Origin: Silene latifolia
Taxonomy: Eukaryota > Streptophyta > Magnoliopsida > Caryophyllales > Caryophyllaceae
Direction of reading: 5' to 3'
NCBI RefSeq assembly: GCF_048544455.1
Contig: NC_133537.1
Coordinates: 2,649,807 to 2,713,806, forward strand
DNA: 64,000 nt
Below, piece after piece: positions 37,963 through 48,396 of this stretch (within the stretch, counting starts at the first letter, position 1; each line of letters starts with the position of its first letter). Under the pieces are notes generated by a model that ran no database searches, had not been told where the DNA came from, and saw only the letters and a program-made list of their open reading frames with translations. A program made the position numbers and the translations under genes.

Positions 37963-38502
37963 ATTGTTTTAGACCAAAATATACCGTCTAAAGCAGGATC
38001 AACCGGTAGATTAATATAGTGGGGTGGAGCTAATAATGAGCATGAGTAAGGTACAGCTAGCAATAAAGCCAGGTCAATGTGGGTTTGATGTTAAATATGT
38101 TGGTTGAGTGGGGTCGTCTTGGTCCAATGCACGCTAGCTTCTTTTGGGGTCATGGGTCACCAATTAACCTAACAACATATTGAAACATCGTTTTTCTTTG
38201 TCGCGTCAAATAATTGTCAATTCGAATGTCTTTGAGTTTAGGTTAGACTTGTCAAACAGGGGTTAGGGAGTATGGGTTACAGATTTCGATATTTTGGGTT
38301 CGGATAAGCTATGGGTGGAATTTACGGGCGGACATTGACCCTGAAAAACCGGATCGGGTTAGATTTTGGGTCGGATCAGAATTTAACAGGTCTACTTAGT
38401 ATTGATAGCCCATCTACAAAGGACGATTAGACTTTCAGGCTTTCAACAACTCTCCTGTAGGATCGGCTTAAAAGGAAAAATGCCCAAACTTTAAATTTAA
38501 TA
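37963..38502. other. Intergenic DNA with a GGGTCGGAT-rich patch
   Basis: Positions 38230-38400 carry words such as GGGTTCGGATAAG, CGGATCGGGTTAGA and GGGTCGGATCAG, a composition typical of non-autonomous hAT fragments in plants. No clear ends were found. Confidence 0.35.
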
Positions 38503-38699
38503 CTCCCTCCTATTCACTATATTCTTCCCCTTTCCTTTTTGCACAAGAAATAAGAAAGTGAATTTGGACCACACAAAACACACTACCCCACATGCAATTT
38601 AATTTGGACCACACAAATCAACCCAAAAAAAGAAATAGGGAAGAAAACCCGAATAATCCGAATAAGGAAATAGGGAAGAATATAGTGAATAGGAGGGAG
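38503..38699. mobile_element. Stowaway-like MITE 1, TA target duplication
   Basis: The first 27 bases (starting CTCCCTCCTATTCACTATAT) are the exact inverse of the last 27 (ending ATATAGTGAATAGGAGGGAG), flanked by TA on both sides. The element is 197 bp and non-coding. Perfect inverted ends point to recent insertion. Confidence 0.85.
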
Positions 38700-38787
38700 T
38701 ATTATTCATATTTCGGTTTTATTTTGATTCATCGATATTTTATAATGAATATTGACATATTTAAATATGTAAGATATCAAAATAAAC

Positions 38788-39043
38788 TACTTCATCTCAT
38801 CCAAACCAAAGGTAACAGTTGGTTTATCACATTTGGAGAAGCACGTTTTGCAACGTGAATATCTTTAATTACACATTATTAAAAATTATAAAAATTTGAT
38901 ATTCTTATAGCATTCATGACGATAAATCAAATAAGATCTCACATGACTATATTTTCTTATAGATTATGAATAATATCAAAAATTCCCTACGTTTATAAAT
39001 AGTACCAAAAGCAAGTATTACATTTGATTTGGATAAGAAGGAT
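38788..39043. mobile_element. Diverged older copy of Stowaway-like MITE 2
   Basis: The interior (TTCTTATAGCATTCATGACG, then CAAATAAGATCTCACATGAC) matches the intact element at 39337-39555. The ends (CATCCAAACCAAAGGTAACA; TTTGATTTGGATAAGAAGGA) are recognisable but decayed. It lies 89 bp from MITE 1. Confidence 0.75.
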
Positions 39044-39336
39044 TACTTTTTTACAAGTTTATTAAATTATTTAATTGGGCTTTGTGTTATTGAGCTGGTT
39101 TTTGCTAAAATTTGATCATCAACCTACAATCCAACATGAAATAATGTTCTGAAGCTGGGCTAGGTACATAAGCCCATTGGATCATCATTAGATTGCCACT
39201 GACTTTTGGTTTGATATATTTGGGCTTTGGACGTCGATCTCAAACTTTTTATTGACCTTAACACATTGGTCCGAGTAACTTTTAGCACCAAAAAGGATTT
39301 TCATTGCAAACAATTACCAAAATGTCAAAAAATATA

Positions 39337-39555
39337 CTCCCTCCCATCCAGACCAAAGGTTACAGTTGCTTTATCACACTTGTCGAGACACGTTTTGTAA
39401 AAATTTGATATTCTTATAGCATTCATGACGATAAATCAAACAAGATCTCACATGACTATATTTTGTCTTATAGATTAAGAATAATATCAAAGATTTACTA
39501 CGACCATGAATAGTGCCAAAAAGCAGCTGTAACCTTTGGTCTGGATGGGAGGGAG
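39337..39555. mobile_element. Stowaway-like MITE 2, intact, TA target duplication
   Basis: The two 29-bp ends (CTCCCTCCCATCCAGACCAA and its inverse TTGGTCTGGATGGGAGGGAG at the edges) are perfectly complementary, and TA flanks both sides. The 219-bp interior is non-coding and shared with the decayed copy at 38788. Confidence 0.87.
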
Positions 39556-40590
39556 TATGATATAAGCCTGAAAAAAATGGTCGAACTGAAAAATGAAAAA
39601 GTCCAATTTTTTTTTGTTAAATTTTGAACTTCTTTCAAGTTAATCTTATGACATTATTATTTGTTTTTCCTAAAAATTTTCGTCTTTTAACGGTAAATGC
39701 TAACTCCGCCACTGAGTTCGGTTATTATAAGTTTATTTTAGTTCATTTTTATTCTTGTCATCAATTCTGTTAAATTCAATTTGATTTAGTATAGTTTAAA
39801 GAATTTCAATCCAAAGACTGAATTTCTTCAGATATTTCACTATGAAAAACAAAATGATTATAAAATGAATGATAAGAAAATGACTCAACTAAGAAAGGAA
39901 GCTTTAATCAAACAAAAGTCTAAACACAAAAAACAAAAAGAAAACTCTCCATAAATTGCTTTTGTTGACAAATTGCTAAAATCTAGAGTCTTAAACCTAA
40001 TTAACACCAAAAAAAACTTGATTAGAAAAACATAATCATCCCAAAAGAGCCTTCTTCTCACTTCAACTTTATAATTTACCTTTGAAAATTTGGACCCTTT
40101 CTTCCAAACACACACAAACAAAAAGCAAAAAGCAACAAAGCAAAAGCTTACCCCTTAAGTATTAACCCTCCCATCATTCCATCACACTATCCTTCCAATT
40201 GCAACAAAACAACGGACATATAACACATAGAAATTGATTTAATCCTACCCGTCTGTTTATTTAATCGAGTAACTCTCCTTAAGACAGTCTCGAATTAAAA
40301 GTATTGTGAAACAACTATAAAAACACACTAACAACTAACCGAAAAAAAGAAAAAAAATACACATTTTACGTAAGAGGCCTGACAATAATGTTATTCTGAA
40401 ACCGTCTCATACAACAATTAGTGTATCTAACCAAACTCCAAGATTACGTACATGATCTTCTGCCACATATCACTTTCCCTCTATCAACTAGCCAACTTCT
40501 TATTCAAACTAATTACGTTACGTACGTACCTTTTAATTGTTTTAGTTTTAGTTTTAGTGTCTATATATACATATATAAACTTCTCCATAC
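39556..40590. other. Intergenic DNA and upstream region of the second DUF761 gene
   Basis: AACTCCGCCACTGAG near 39702 is the inverse of a hAT-type end (CAGTGGCGGA) and is likely a truncated element. The rest is AT-rich with no gene. Confidence 0.4.
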
Positions 40591-40603
40591 ATAATCTCAT
40601 TTC

Positions 40604-40614
40604 ACCCTATATAT
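40604..40614 (+). promoter_or_regulatory. Probable TATA box of the second DUF761 gene
   Basis: CCCTATATATACTC stands about 170 bp before the ATG at 40778, which implies a ~130-nt 5' UTR. An earlier CTATATATACATATATAAAC at 40561 is an alternative. Confidence 0.45.
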
Positions 40615-40777
40615 ACTCTTTTCTCATAAAATTGTATTGTTCACTTGTTCCGACTTAAGTCGAGAGTGAGAAATTATCGTTCTTCTAATTTATAAAGTCG
40701 AAATCACTCAAAAACTCCAACAATTTTCTCAATTTATACACAAACAAATTCTAGTTGTTTTTTTGTGTAGGAAAAAA

Positions 40778-41278
40778 ATGAGGATGAAAGTAAGAGGATT
40801 ATGGAAGAAGATAATAACGGCATTGTCAAACAAAACAAACGAGTTAAGAATACGTATAATGATATTCTTTCTCCTACACAAAAACATAGATAAAACCTCA
40901 TTAACCCAATCCCTCCACGCCCTCGTCTCGCAACCGCCCTCATCGTCGTCTCACCATCCCCGCCACCAAAACCACCACCACGACGAGAACAAACTTGAAG
41001 ACGTCGTTGTAGGCGACGAAGCTACAACCAGTACTAGTTATGATGAATATGAAAGGCTAAGCCTAACACATGAGTTGTTCAAGGAGTCAGAGGCAGAGAT
41101 GGAGGCAGAGGTGGAGACGGAGGCGATAATGGTACACGGCGGTGGTGCGGTGGAGGTAGGTGATGAAGATATTGACCAAGCAGCTGATTTGTTCATACAG
41201 AGGTTTAAAAAGCAAATGCAGCTACAGAAGCAACTTTCTTTGGAGAGGAATCAAAATTTGTTGGTTTCTAATGCTTAA
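40778..41278 (+). CDS. DUF761-type protein, intronless
   Basis: A 166-residue protein from MRMKVRGLWKKI; MKVRGLW two codons later, or a Met five codons earlier, are alternatives. It has the same layout as the gene at 35343: a basic/hydrophobic N-terminus (GLWKKIITALSNKT, RIMIFFLLHKN), a His-rich low-complexity middle, an acidic Glu-rich run (EAEMEAEVETEA), and the C-terminal DUF761 motif DIDQAADLFIQRFKKQMQLQ. The two genes point away from each other, 4.8 kb apart, and share only the ends of the protein, so they are old paralogues, not a recent copy. Function of the family is not established. Confidence 0.78.
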   Translation: MRMKVRGLWKKIITALSNKTNELRIRIMIFFLLHKNIDKTSLTQSLHALVSQPPSSSSHHPRHQNHHHDENKLEDVVVGDEATTSTSYDEYERLSLTHELFKESEAEMEAEVETEAIMVHGGGAVEVGDEDIDQAADLFIQRFKKQMQLQKQLSLERNQNLLVSNA

Positions 41279-41291
41279 TCATGTTGTTTTG

Positions 41292-41450
41292 CATGCGGAG
41301 TCAGGATTTGAGGTTAGCGGGGGCGTACAAGTAATGCTATAAGACAAGCTCGAAAAAAAAAAATCAAAAATTTTAACTAAAACTTGCGAGATTTTCATTT
41401 TTCAGCAGAGGCGAGCGCCCCTGCTAGCCCCCTTAAATCCGCCAATGATC
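41292..41450. mobile_element. hAT-type MITE just after the DUF761 stop codon
   Basis: The left end ATGCGGAGTCAGGATTTGAG and the right end, read inverted (CATTGGCGGATTTAAGGGGG), share the GCGGA..GATTT pattern, and GCGGGGGCG stands against GCAGGGGCG further in. No exact 8-bp target duplication is visible. It begins 14 bp after the stop, so it probably forms part of the 3' UTR. Confidence 0.5.
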
Positions 41451-41877
41451 ATGAGAACGATTTAATTATATAAATTTTTCTTTTCTTATTACTTGATTTT
41501 AGCTTTAGTGTACGAATAAATTTACTCTGATATAATACGGCTTTGGGATGTGCCGTAAATATTTTCCGTTGTTTCACAAGGACAATTGTCTCTACTAACC
41601 CCATTAATTCTGTCAAGTCTTATGGTTGTTGGAGAATTTTCATTTGTTTGCTACTGCTCCTTCCGTTGCGGTCATTTGTGTTTACCTTTAGTTTCTCTTA
41701 GTTTTAACATAAAGATTAAGAAAATGTTTGTTTTATTTCACCGATTAAACCTAACAACATCAAATATCTATGCTATTTGTTGCTGTCAAAAAAAAAAAAA
41801 ACAAATATCAACCATTCAGCAAAAAAAAAAAAATGAGATCTTAAATCTTGTGTAATGCAAAAGAATCATCATCTATA
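41451..41877. other. Spacer before the serpin pair
   Basis: AT-rich, with two A-runs (41789-41801, 41821-41833). No gene seen. Confidence 0.4.
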
Positions 41878-43692
41878 CTACTTAGGATCTAGCACAGTAC
41901 CAACAAAGAGTATAGCACCAGAAACATCTTCTCTAATCATAAACATAAACGGATGATCTGCCACAAATCTTATCTGTGGCGGAGGCGGTCCCATAGCACA
42001 TCCATATCCCATACTTGTAAAAGCTGCGGCCACGGTCCCTAATTCATCTGTTTCGATACAACATTTTTGAAATATATCACTTACATAGATTGGCAAGACA
42101 GTATCAGCGATTCCTGAAAGATCCATGCAGGTTTTTTCAAATGGTAACGTCAATCCCAATTGTTTCATAGTATTCTTTAGATCAATATCGGATTCAAACT
42201 TAAATTTTGGGATTGAGAGCTTATCGACCTTGACATACTCGAGTTTGATTTCGTCCTGGAACATATTTTGATCAATCTCGATGTTTTCCATGACATTCGG
42301 TAACCCGTCCTTCTCAAATGGAAGAAAGACGTACATTGAGAAGGTCTTCGTTGTTTTACTTTTGTATGGCATCCTTATAACTTGACATTCATTATACGTT
42401 CCATAATCGAAGTACTCGTCCCATTGTTTCATGAAGGGAACTCGAACTTCGTGCCCATTAAGAAGATTAAAGGAACATTTTTTTGTATTTATTGATTTAA
42501 AAGGATTTTGCCAAGTTCCTTTGAAATACAAAGCGTTAGCCAATAATAACGCAGTGTCGTCTTTAATATTATTTTTTGTAAGTATTTGTTTGATCAACCC
42601 TTTTGTTGCTTCTTTAGCCCATGCATTTGCTTCTTTCACCGCTTGATCGCGCTTCAAAAATCGCAATTTCAGTTTGTTAATAACAAAAAAAAAGATATTT
42701 TCACGTGTACCCTTTAACTTTTTCATTTTCTAAGATATCTCTCTTTTCTTGTAAAAAAAAACAACTTTGACTTTAATAACTCTTGGCTACAAGTTTAAAA
42801 TGATAAACTTTTTGAAGACGTCTCAACTCGTAGTCGAGAATTATGATCGGTCAAAGTTTATTCGTTAAAAAAACTTTGACCAACAATAACTACAAGCTAC
42901 GAGTTCAAAAAGCGGTGAATTAATTCACTGACGTCTCAACTCGTAGTCGGGAATTATAGTCGGTCAAAGTTCAAAAACCGGTGAATTATTGATCGTCTTT
43001 AAGAGGTCTTCCGTTTGAACAAGAATTTACTGACGTCTCAACTCGTAGTCGGCAATTATGATCGGTCAAAGTTTATTCGTTAAGAAAACTTTGACCAACC
43101 ATAACTACGGGCTAATTTCAAAAAGCAATGAATTCTTTTTTCAAATTCAAGTCTTGACAAGATAATTGGTTTCAAATTACCGTTTTCTGATCTCGTAACA
43201 TAAAATTATAGGCGGCCAAAGTTTTTTTGTGAAAAACGAGGGGTACGCCTTAGAAAACATAAAAATTTAGGGGTATACGAGAGAATATCTCTACTCCATA
43301 GTCCGTATGTATTAGATTGTAGACAAATTAAAAAAGTTATACGTATGTACCTGATTGACGAAATCGACAATCCCAACATGAGCATTATGAACTTCCCTCA
43401 AAACCTTCTCATATTCAGCCTTCAATGAATATCGTCGATCCAACCACATTGCGTTAGTATAAGAGGTTTGCGGCGCTTTGAAGACGTTAGTTAAATTGCT
43501 AGACACCGCTTTCAATTCAGGAATATCACGGTGTCCAAGCAAATTAAGCAACTGCCCTTGAGTCTTACCTACGGCTCCGACAGTGAGCATGCTAAGAACG
43601 GCGTCAATTGACGCCGGTGAGCAAACCACGCTCCTGCCCTTTGCAAGGTTTCCTTGGATGACATGTTTTGCAACTTGCATCGGAAACTTCAT
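41878..43692 (-). CDS. Serpin 1 (plant serpin family), 2 exons
   Basis: Serine/cysteine protease inhibitor fold. Exon 1 is 43692-43351 and exon 2 is 42651-41878; donor CAG/GTACAT, acceptor GAAG/CGCGAT, phase 0. It encodes 371 residues against ~390 for typical plant serpins, the shortfall being in the N-terminal helices. Family signs: VVCSPASIDAVLSML near the start, ANALYFKGTWQNPF, the shutter/gate region, VDKLSIPKFKFES, the hinge GTVAAAFT, and the C-terminal signature FVADHPFMF...GAILFVGTVLDP. The reactive-centre loop (TSMGYGCAMGPPPPQIR) has no Arg/Lys at the usual scissile position; Cys-Ala-Met lies nearest, so target specificity is not that of Arg-type serpins. The PPPP stretch is shared with the neighbour. 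No signal peptide, so it is cytosolic or nuclear as in other plant serpins. Confidence 0.88.
42785..43115. repeat. Three ~105-bp tandem repeats in the serpin 1 intron
   Basis: GACGTCTCAACTCGTAGTCG occurs at 42817, 42930 and 43032 in near-identical form. Each is followed by AATTATGATCGGTCAAAG or a variant and then by the partly inverse CTTTGACCAACAATAACTAC. The repeat unit therefore contains an internal foldback (GGTCAAAG...CTTTGACC). It accounts for most of the 699-bp intron and is missing from the serpin 2 intron. Confidence 0.85.
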
Positions 43693-43750
43693 TGTCAAGA
43701 TTTTAATGAAGAACAAACTAGGGTTGGTTTAGATGAGCTATGTTGTGTAG

Positions 43751-43762
43751 CTTATATATGAT
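43751..43762 (-). promoter_or_regulatory. TATA box of serpin 1
   Basis: On minus the sequence reads ATCATATATAAGC, ~60 bp before the ATG at 43692. Serpin 2 has a TATA box at the same distance. Confidence 0.65.
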
Positions 43763-43914
43763 ATCATGAATTATTAATTTATTACGGAAATTCTAACAAC
43801 TAGGGTTTTTAAAACAAAATATAAGGTCAAAGTTCCGTGAAAGAATTTTTTGAACGATATTAGAAAATTCAATTTTAATAATTCTATGTATATGTCTAGT
43901 ATCTAGAGCTGTCT

Positions 43915-44108
43915 TCGGGCCGGGTTTGGGTCGGGTCGGGTCGGACTTTTCAGGTCAGGCCCTGAACCGACCAGGGGGAAGGCGGGCTTGGCCGGGCTGA
44001 GAGTATGTTTGACCCGGGCCAGGCCCGTGATAGGTGGAGGATAGGCCGGGTTGGCTGGACTGTGTATTTTTTTTACTAAAATGGCGGGTCAAGGCGGGCC
44101 GGGCTGGA
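43915..44108. mobile_element. GC-rich GGGTCGGG/GGGCCGGG patch, hAT-type fragment
   Basis: An abrupt GC-rich island (CGGGCCGGGTTTGGGTCGGG near 43918, GGCGGGCCGGGCTGG near 44092) in AT-rich DNA. Such composition marks a class of non-autonomous hAT elements in plants. The left edge AGAGCTGTC resembles their end, but I cannot find the right end. Confidence 0.4.
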
Positions 44109-44118
44109 AATTTACTTT

Positions 44119-44247
44119 TAATTAGGGTGGCACTCACGATATCAGTTGGAGCATGCATCCAAGTTATTGTAGCGGTTCATAATAAAGTAAACAAAATAAT
44201 TATTAATTTATTTTTAATTAGGGTGGCACTCACGATATTAGATAGAA
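44119..44247. repeat. Direct repeat pair, ~30 bp, ~97 bp apart
   Basis: TTAATTAGGGTGGCACTCAC at 44116 and again at 44213, both followed by GATATYAG. A simple local duplication; no transposon ends recognised. Confidence 0.7.
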
Positions 44248-44271
44248 GTATCACTTAGTGACGCCCTATTT

Positions 44272-44490
44272 ACTGGAAATGGATCCTCTCCATTTCCTTT
44301 CTCTCCATTTCCTCTCACAATCTATTTAAATAATAATTACCCCTTCATTCTCATTTCTTCTTTATTTTTATGCGTAAATTTATAACCGTTAGATGTTGCC
44401 AAAATACGATCCGGACCATTCATAGGAACTTGCCTCTCCATTTCTTTTTAGGAAATGGAGAGAAATTGGGCTCCTATTTACTATAGTAGG
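44272..44490. mobile_element. Probable MITE with CTCTCCATTTCC inverted ends
   Basis: The left side has TATTTACTGGAAATGGATCC with TCTCTCCATTTCC; the right side has GGAAATGGAGAGAAATTGGG and CCTATTTACTA. The ends are complementary in patches over ~35 bp. A related element is at 62150-62349. Confidence 0.45.
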
Positions 44491-44754
44491 GAGTAATACT
44501 TAAAACATGCAAGGTACATTTTTTTTTTTAATAGGTACATGCAAGGTACATGTTAATTCGACAAAAATGACAATATTAATTTATTATGACAAAAAAATAT
44601 TCTCAACTACAACTTAAATCGAACCAATGGATTAAACATACCTATGACAAAAACGATATTATTATGCAAGGTAAAAATGTTCTTTTTTATTGTACCTATG
44701 GATTAAACATAACTAACATCAAGTATCAACCACTCAAAAAATCAAACTTCGAAT

Positions 44755-46259
44755 CTAGAGTTTTTGTTTCGGATCTAGCATTGTACCAACAAAGAGTATA
44801 GCACCGGAAACATTTTCCTTAATCACAAACATAAACGGGTGATCCGCCACAAATTTTATTTCTGGTGGAGGCGGCCCCGTACGCCTCCCGCATGTAGCAA
44901 CAATCCCGCGACTCACAGTTGCTGCCGTTGTCCCTTTTTCATTTAATTCGACACAACTTTTCTGAAAAATATCACTTACAAAAAGCGGCTTAGTCGTACT
45001 ATCAGCGATTCCTGAAAAATCCATACAGTTTTCTTCAAAGGGTAACGTCATCCCAAATTGTTTCATCGTATTCTTTAGATCAATATCGGATTCAAACTTA
45101 AATTTTGGGATTGAGAGCTTATCAACCATGACATACTCGAGTTTGATTTCGTCCTGAAACATATTTTGATCAATAATCTTGATGTTTTCCATGACATTTG
45201 GTAATCCATCCTTCTCAAATGGAAGAAAGACATACATTGAGAAGATAATTTCCGAAGCACATTTGTATGGCATCCTTATAACTTGGCAGTCGTTATACGT
45301 TCCATAGTCGTAGTACTTGCACGCTTGTCTCATGAAGGGAACTCGAACTTTGACTCCGTCAAGACGATTAAAGGAGCGAGTTATTGTGTTTTTTGATAGA
45401 AAAGGTTTTTGCCAAGCTCCTTTGAAATACAAAGCGTTAGCCAACAATAAGACGGTATCGCCTTTGATGTTATCTCTTCTAAGTATTTGTTTGATCAACC
45501 CGTTTGTTGCTTCTTTAGCCAATTCATTTGCTTCATTCACAACTTGATCGGCCTTCAAAAATCGCGAATTTAGTTTGTTAATTACAAAAATAATTTTAAA
45601 TACTGAGTCGACGAAATGATTTGATTATATAGTATAACTTCGAATCTGAATTAATTCAAAATACGATAATTTGAAATCAAACACAGATCCAAATCGATTT
45701 AATTAAAACAATTCAAAATTAAATGTAATCAAATCGAATACGATAGCTCAATTCGATTGTGGATTAAATTGATCGCTAGCTCGATTTGATATCATCGTCA
45801 TAATTTCCTAAATCGTGATTTAAATGTAATCAAATCGAATACGATATTGAATTTGAATCTATCTATCACGCATTACTAAGTAATCAAAATTAAAATGAAA
45901 AAAAGTCGTACCTGATTGACGAAATCAACGACTTTAACATGAGCATTATGAATTTCCCTCAAAACGATCTCAAATTCATCGTTTAACGAATAACTTTGAT
46001 CCAACCACAGCGCATTAGCGTAAGAGGTTTCCGGCGCTTTAAAAACGTTAACTAATTTGCTAGACGCGGCTTTCAATTCTGGAATATCACGTTGATCAAG
46101 CAGCGTAAGCAACTGCTCTTGAGTCTCGTTTACGGCTCCGAAAGCGACCGTGCTAAGAATGGCGTCAATTGACGCCGGAGAACATACCGTGTTCTTGCCT
46201 TTCCCTAGGTTTTCTTGGATGAGATGTTGCGCAACTTGTACCGAAAACTTCGTTGTCAT
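44755..46259 (-). CDS. Serpin 2 (plant serpin family), 2 exons, tandem paralogue
   Basis: Exon 1 is 46259-45912 and exon 2 is 45552-44755; donor CAG/GTACGA, acceptor GAAG/GCCGAT, phase 0, giving 381 residues. Gene layout, intron position and most of the sequence match serpin 1 (both have TVCSPASID- or VVCSPASID-type starts and GLIKQIL, SIPKFKFESDIDLKNTMKQ blocks), so this is a tandem duplication. The hinge reads GTTAATVS and the reactive-centre loop RGIVATCGRRTGPPPPEIK is three residues longer than in serpin 1 and carries Arg-Arg, so the two proteins should bind different proteases. The C-terminus is extended by QKL. No signal peptide. The 359-bp intron is AT-rich with a 25-bp word (starting AAATGTAATCAAATCGAATA) duplicated at 45721 and 45822. 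Confidence 0.88.
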
Positions 46260-46317
46260 CTTGTAGTATGAAAAGAAATGAGTATGGAAATGTTAATGAA
46301 AATTACTAGGGTTTGTA

Positions 46318-46328
46318 GTTTTATATAC
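46318..46328 (-). promoter_or_regulatory. TATA box of serpin 2
   Basis: On minus the sequence reads GGTATATAAAAC, ~60 bp before the ATG at 46259, the same spacing as in serpin 1. Confidence 0.65.
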
Positions 46329-46527
46329 CACCAGTTCTTATTGAAACTCTAACAACTAGGGTTTAATTTTCTTATCCACAACATTTTTTTGTGGGACGAC
46401 ACTTTTTTTTAATGGGGGAAGACGATAATAAGTGTTTTACTATTGAACCTCGAAGTTTGGTGGCAAGGGTTTTATCTACGAATGTTACATTCTACCATGC
46501 ATCGGCTCGATATCAACCCTAGGCCCT

Positions 46528-46968
46528 AGGGTGTTAACGAGCCGACCCGAGTCCGAGCTTGGCCTTGCTCGGCTTGTGCTCAAGAACTAAAACTCGAGCT
46601 CGAGCTTACCCGAGCCTGAAAAAAAAAAGCTCGCTCGAGCCAAACTCGAGCCTTTATAAAACTGTTTATTTTTCTACTTTTTTGTTCCGATATTTTCAAT
46701 AATAAGGTTCGGAAGTTATATGTAAAAATGTTTGGCAAATCAGCGAGACACATCTGATACGTGTGATACAAAGGTATAATCATGATAAAATATTTTTATA
46801 AAATATTTCCAATATCTTATGTAATCACACAAGTTCGAGCCGCTTGTGAGCTTTTCGAGTCTAGCCAGCCTTTGCTCGGCTTGACTCGTTAAAAAGCTTT
46901 CGAGTCGAGCTTTGACCGAGCCGATCTCAAGTTGCTCGCGAGCTGCCTTGTCTCATTAACACCCCTAG
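46528..46968. mobile_element. Non-autonomous hAT-like element, GAGC-rich
   Basis: The ends are AGGGTGTTAACGAG on the left and CTCATTAACACCCCTAG on the right, near-complementary, flanked by TAGGCCCT (46520-46527) and TAGACCCT (46969-46976), an 8-bp duplication with one mismatch. Inside, CTCGAGCTCGAGCTTACCCG and GCTTTCGAGTCGAGCTTTGA give the GAGC/CTCG-rich subterminal repeats usual in this class. 441 bp, no coding. Confidence 0.7.
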
Positions 46969-46976
46969 TAGACCCT

Positions 46977-47377
46977 AATGGATGATGTGTCAAGAATTGC
47001 TTGAAGTATTAACCGACTGCTACTTCACGAGTTCACGATGCGAGAAGAGCATATGGCAAAACGAGTTATTTCGCTTTACCCCCCAACATCTTGCAATGCC
47101 AAAGAAAAACGATCAGTTGGCTTCTTGAAACTCAAAATGGGTAATCAAATCACTGAATTACACGAAAACAAAAACAAAAAACTGATGCGAAGTTAACTTT
47201 GGATTGAAACACTAGTCCAAACTCGTCAAAAGCGGTTCCAGAGGCGACATGGCAAATACTCCGTACATATTATTAACACAAACAGATTCCTAATTTGTTT
47301 AAAGAGCATATCTACATGCTGCTAACATGACAGTTGTGAAGCTGAAGCGCGACACCATAGAAATTACCAAGCGCAGC
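46977..47377. other. Spacer, no gene seen
   Basis: Mixed-composition sequence without recognisable coding or transposon ends. Confidence 0.35.
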
Positions 47378-47794
47378 CTAAGTACCGTCGGCCTTCACAT
47401 CCATGCCACACGGAGCACCTGCAGTACCAGATTCAGATCCTGCACTGGACGCCTGGCAAAAGTACAAGTGTGTCTAGTAAGGTAAAATGGATTTGGCTCA
47501 AACCACGAGTATTAATGTAGATAACAATTATTTGCGTCCGACAATAACTTGGCAACTTTATATTCTCATGATTGAGAGCATGCTATGCTCTTAGAAAAAG
47601 GAAATTAGAAATCAATGGTCTATCAACAAGCAACAAGCAACGACCGTCAGAGGTAAATCCACCTCCTTGGGAATCCAAACAATTACACGGAAAATCCTAT
47701 TCCTATTTACAGGTGAATTTTGTTCTGGGGAAGATTTGGGGATTTTTTTAGGGTTAGGGTTTGGGGTTTGAGTAGGGTTCCAGGTAGTGAACAT
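47378..47794 (-). CDS. Candidate two-exon small gene, product unknown
   Basis: A minus-strand model with exon 1 at 47794-47711 (MFTTWNPTQTPNPNPKK..., Pro/Asn-rich) and exon 2 at 47452-47378 (ASSAGSESGTAGAPCGMD...). It uses donor CCT/GTAAAT and acceptor CCAG/GCGTCC in matching phase and ends at TAG, giving 52 residues. Just inside the 5' end the coding strand has CCCTAACCCTAAA, a telo-box-like word; such words also occur in leaders of growth-related plant genes. I do not recognise the protein. It may be real, a fragment of a larger gene, or chance; the donor is weak. Confidence 0.22.
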
Positions 47795-48040
47795 TGGGAG
47801 GGAAAGATTTGCGATTCAATGTTAAACTGACCCAGTTTTGCGAGATATCGACTAGTTTAGCAGGTAAAGTGATACGCAGACACGCAGTAATATACTAATA
47901 TCTCCGACTCTGCTTTAAATTTTGTTAGCATTATATTCGTCCTTTGCTCCCGAGTCAACTAAATTAATGACTTGGGTGAAGACTTGAAGGAGACTCAAAG
48001 AGTATTTCTATAATCAATATACATTCAATTAGAAAACTCG

Positions 48041-48042
<2 letters not shown>

Positions 48043-48079
<37 letters not shown>
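48043..48079. repeat. (AT)n microsatellite
   Basis: About 18 uninterrupted AT units, lying ~320 bp downstream of the TSN1 stop codon. Confidence 0.95.
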
Positions 48080-48082
<3 letters not shown>

Positions 48083-48396
48083 TAAAAAATCTACTTCACT
48101 AAATTGAGGCCTCCAAATGGAGGCCAAAGTACACAGAGGACAAGCTTTTATTCCTTATTGAAGTGGGTTCTAGATTTTGAGACTTCTAAAAGCAAAGCTA
48201 AAAGTAAAAAAAATAAAAAATAAAATCGCGTCCTTAAATTTGCTGAAAATATAGAAAAGATATACTCGTAACAAAATTTGGACTCGCGGGAAAAAGTAAT
48301 CTAGTATACATTCTCTCCTCTTGGGCACTGGTTTGCAACACTGCAACTAGTGCCCTGCTTACCTTGGCCCATCGGTGGATGGGCGGGGGATAATAC

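Noticed and set aside
47743-47766. Interstitial telomeric repeat (TTTAGGGTTAGGGTTTGGGG)
   Set aside because: Only two to three imperfect units; better seen as a telo-box-like word.
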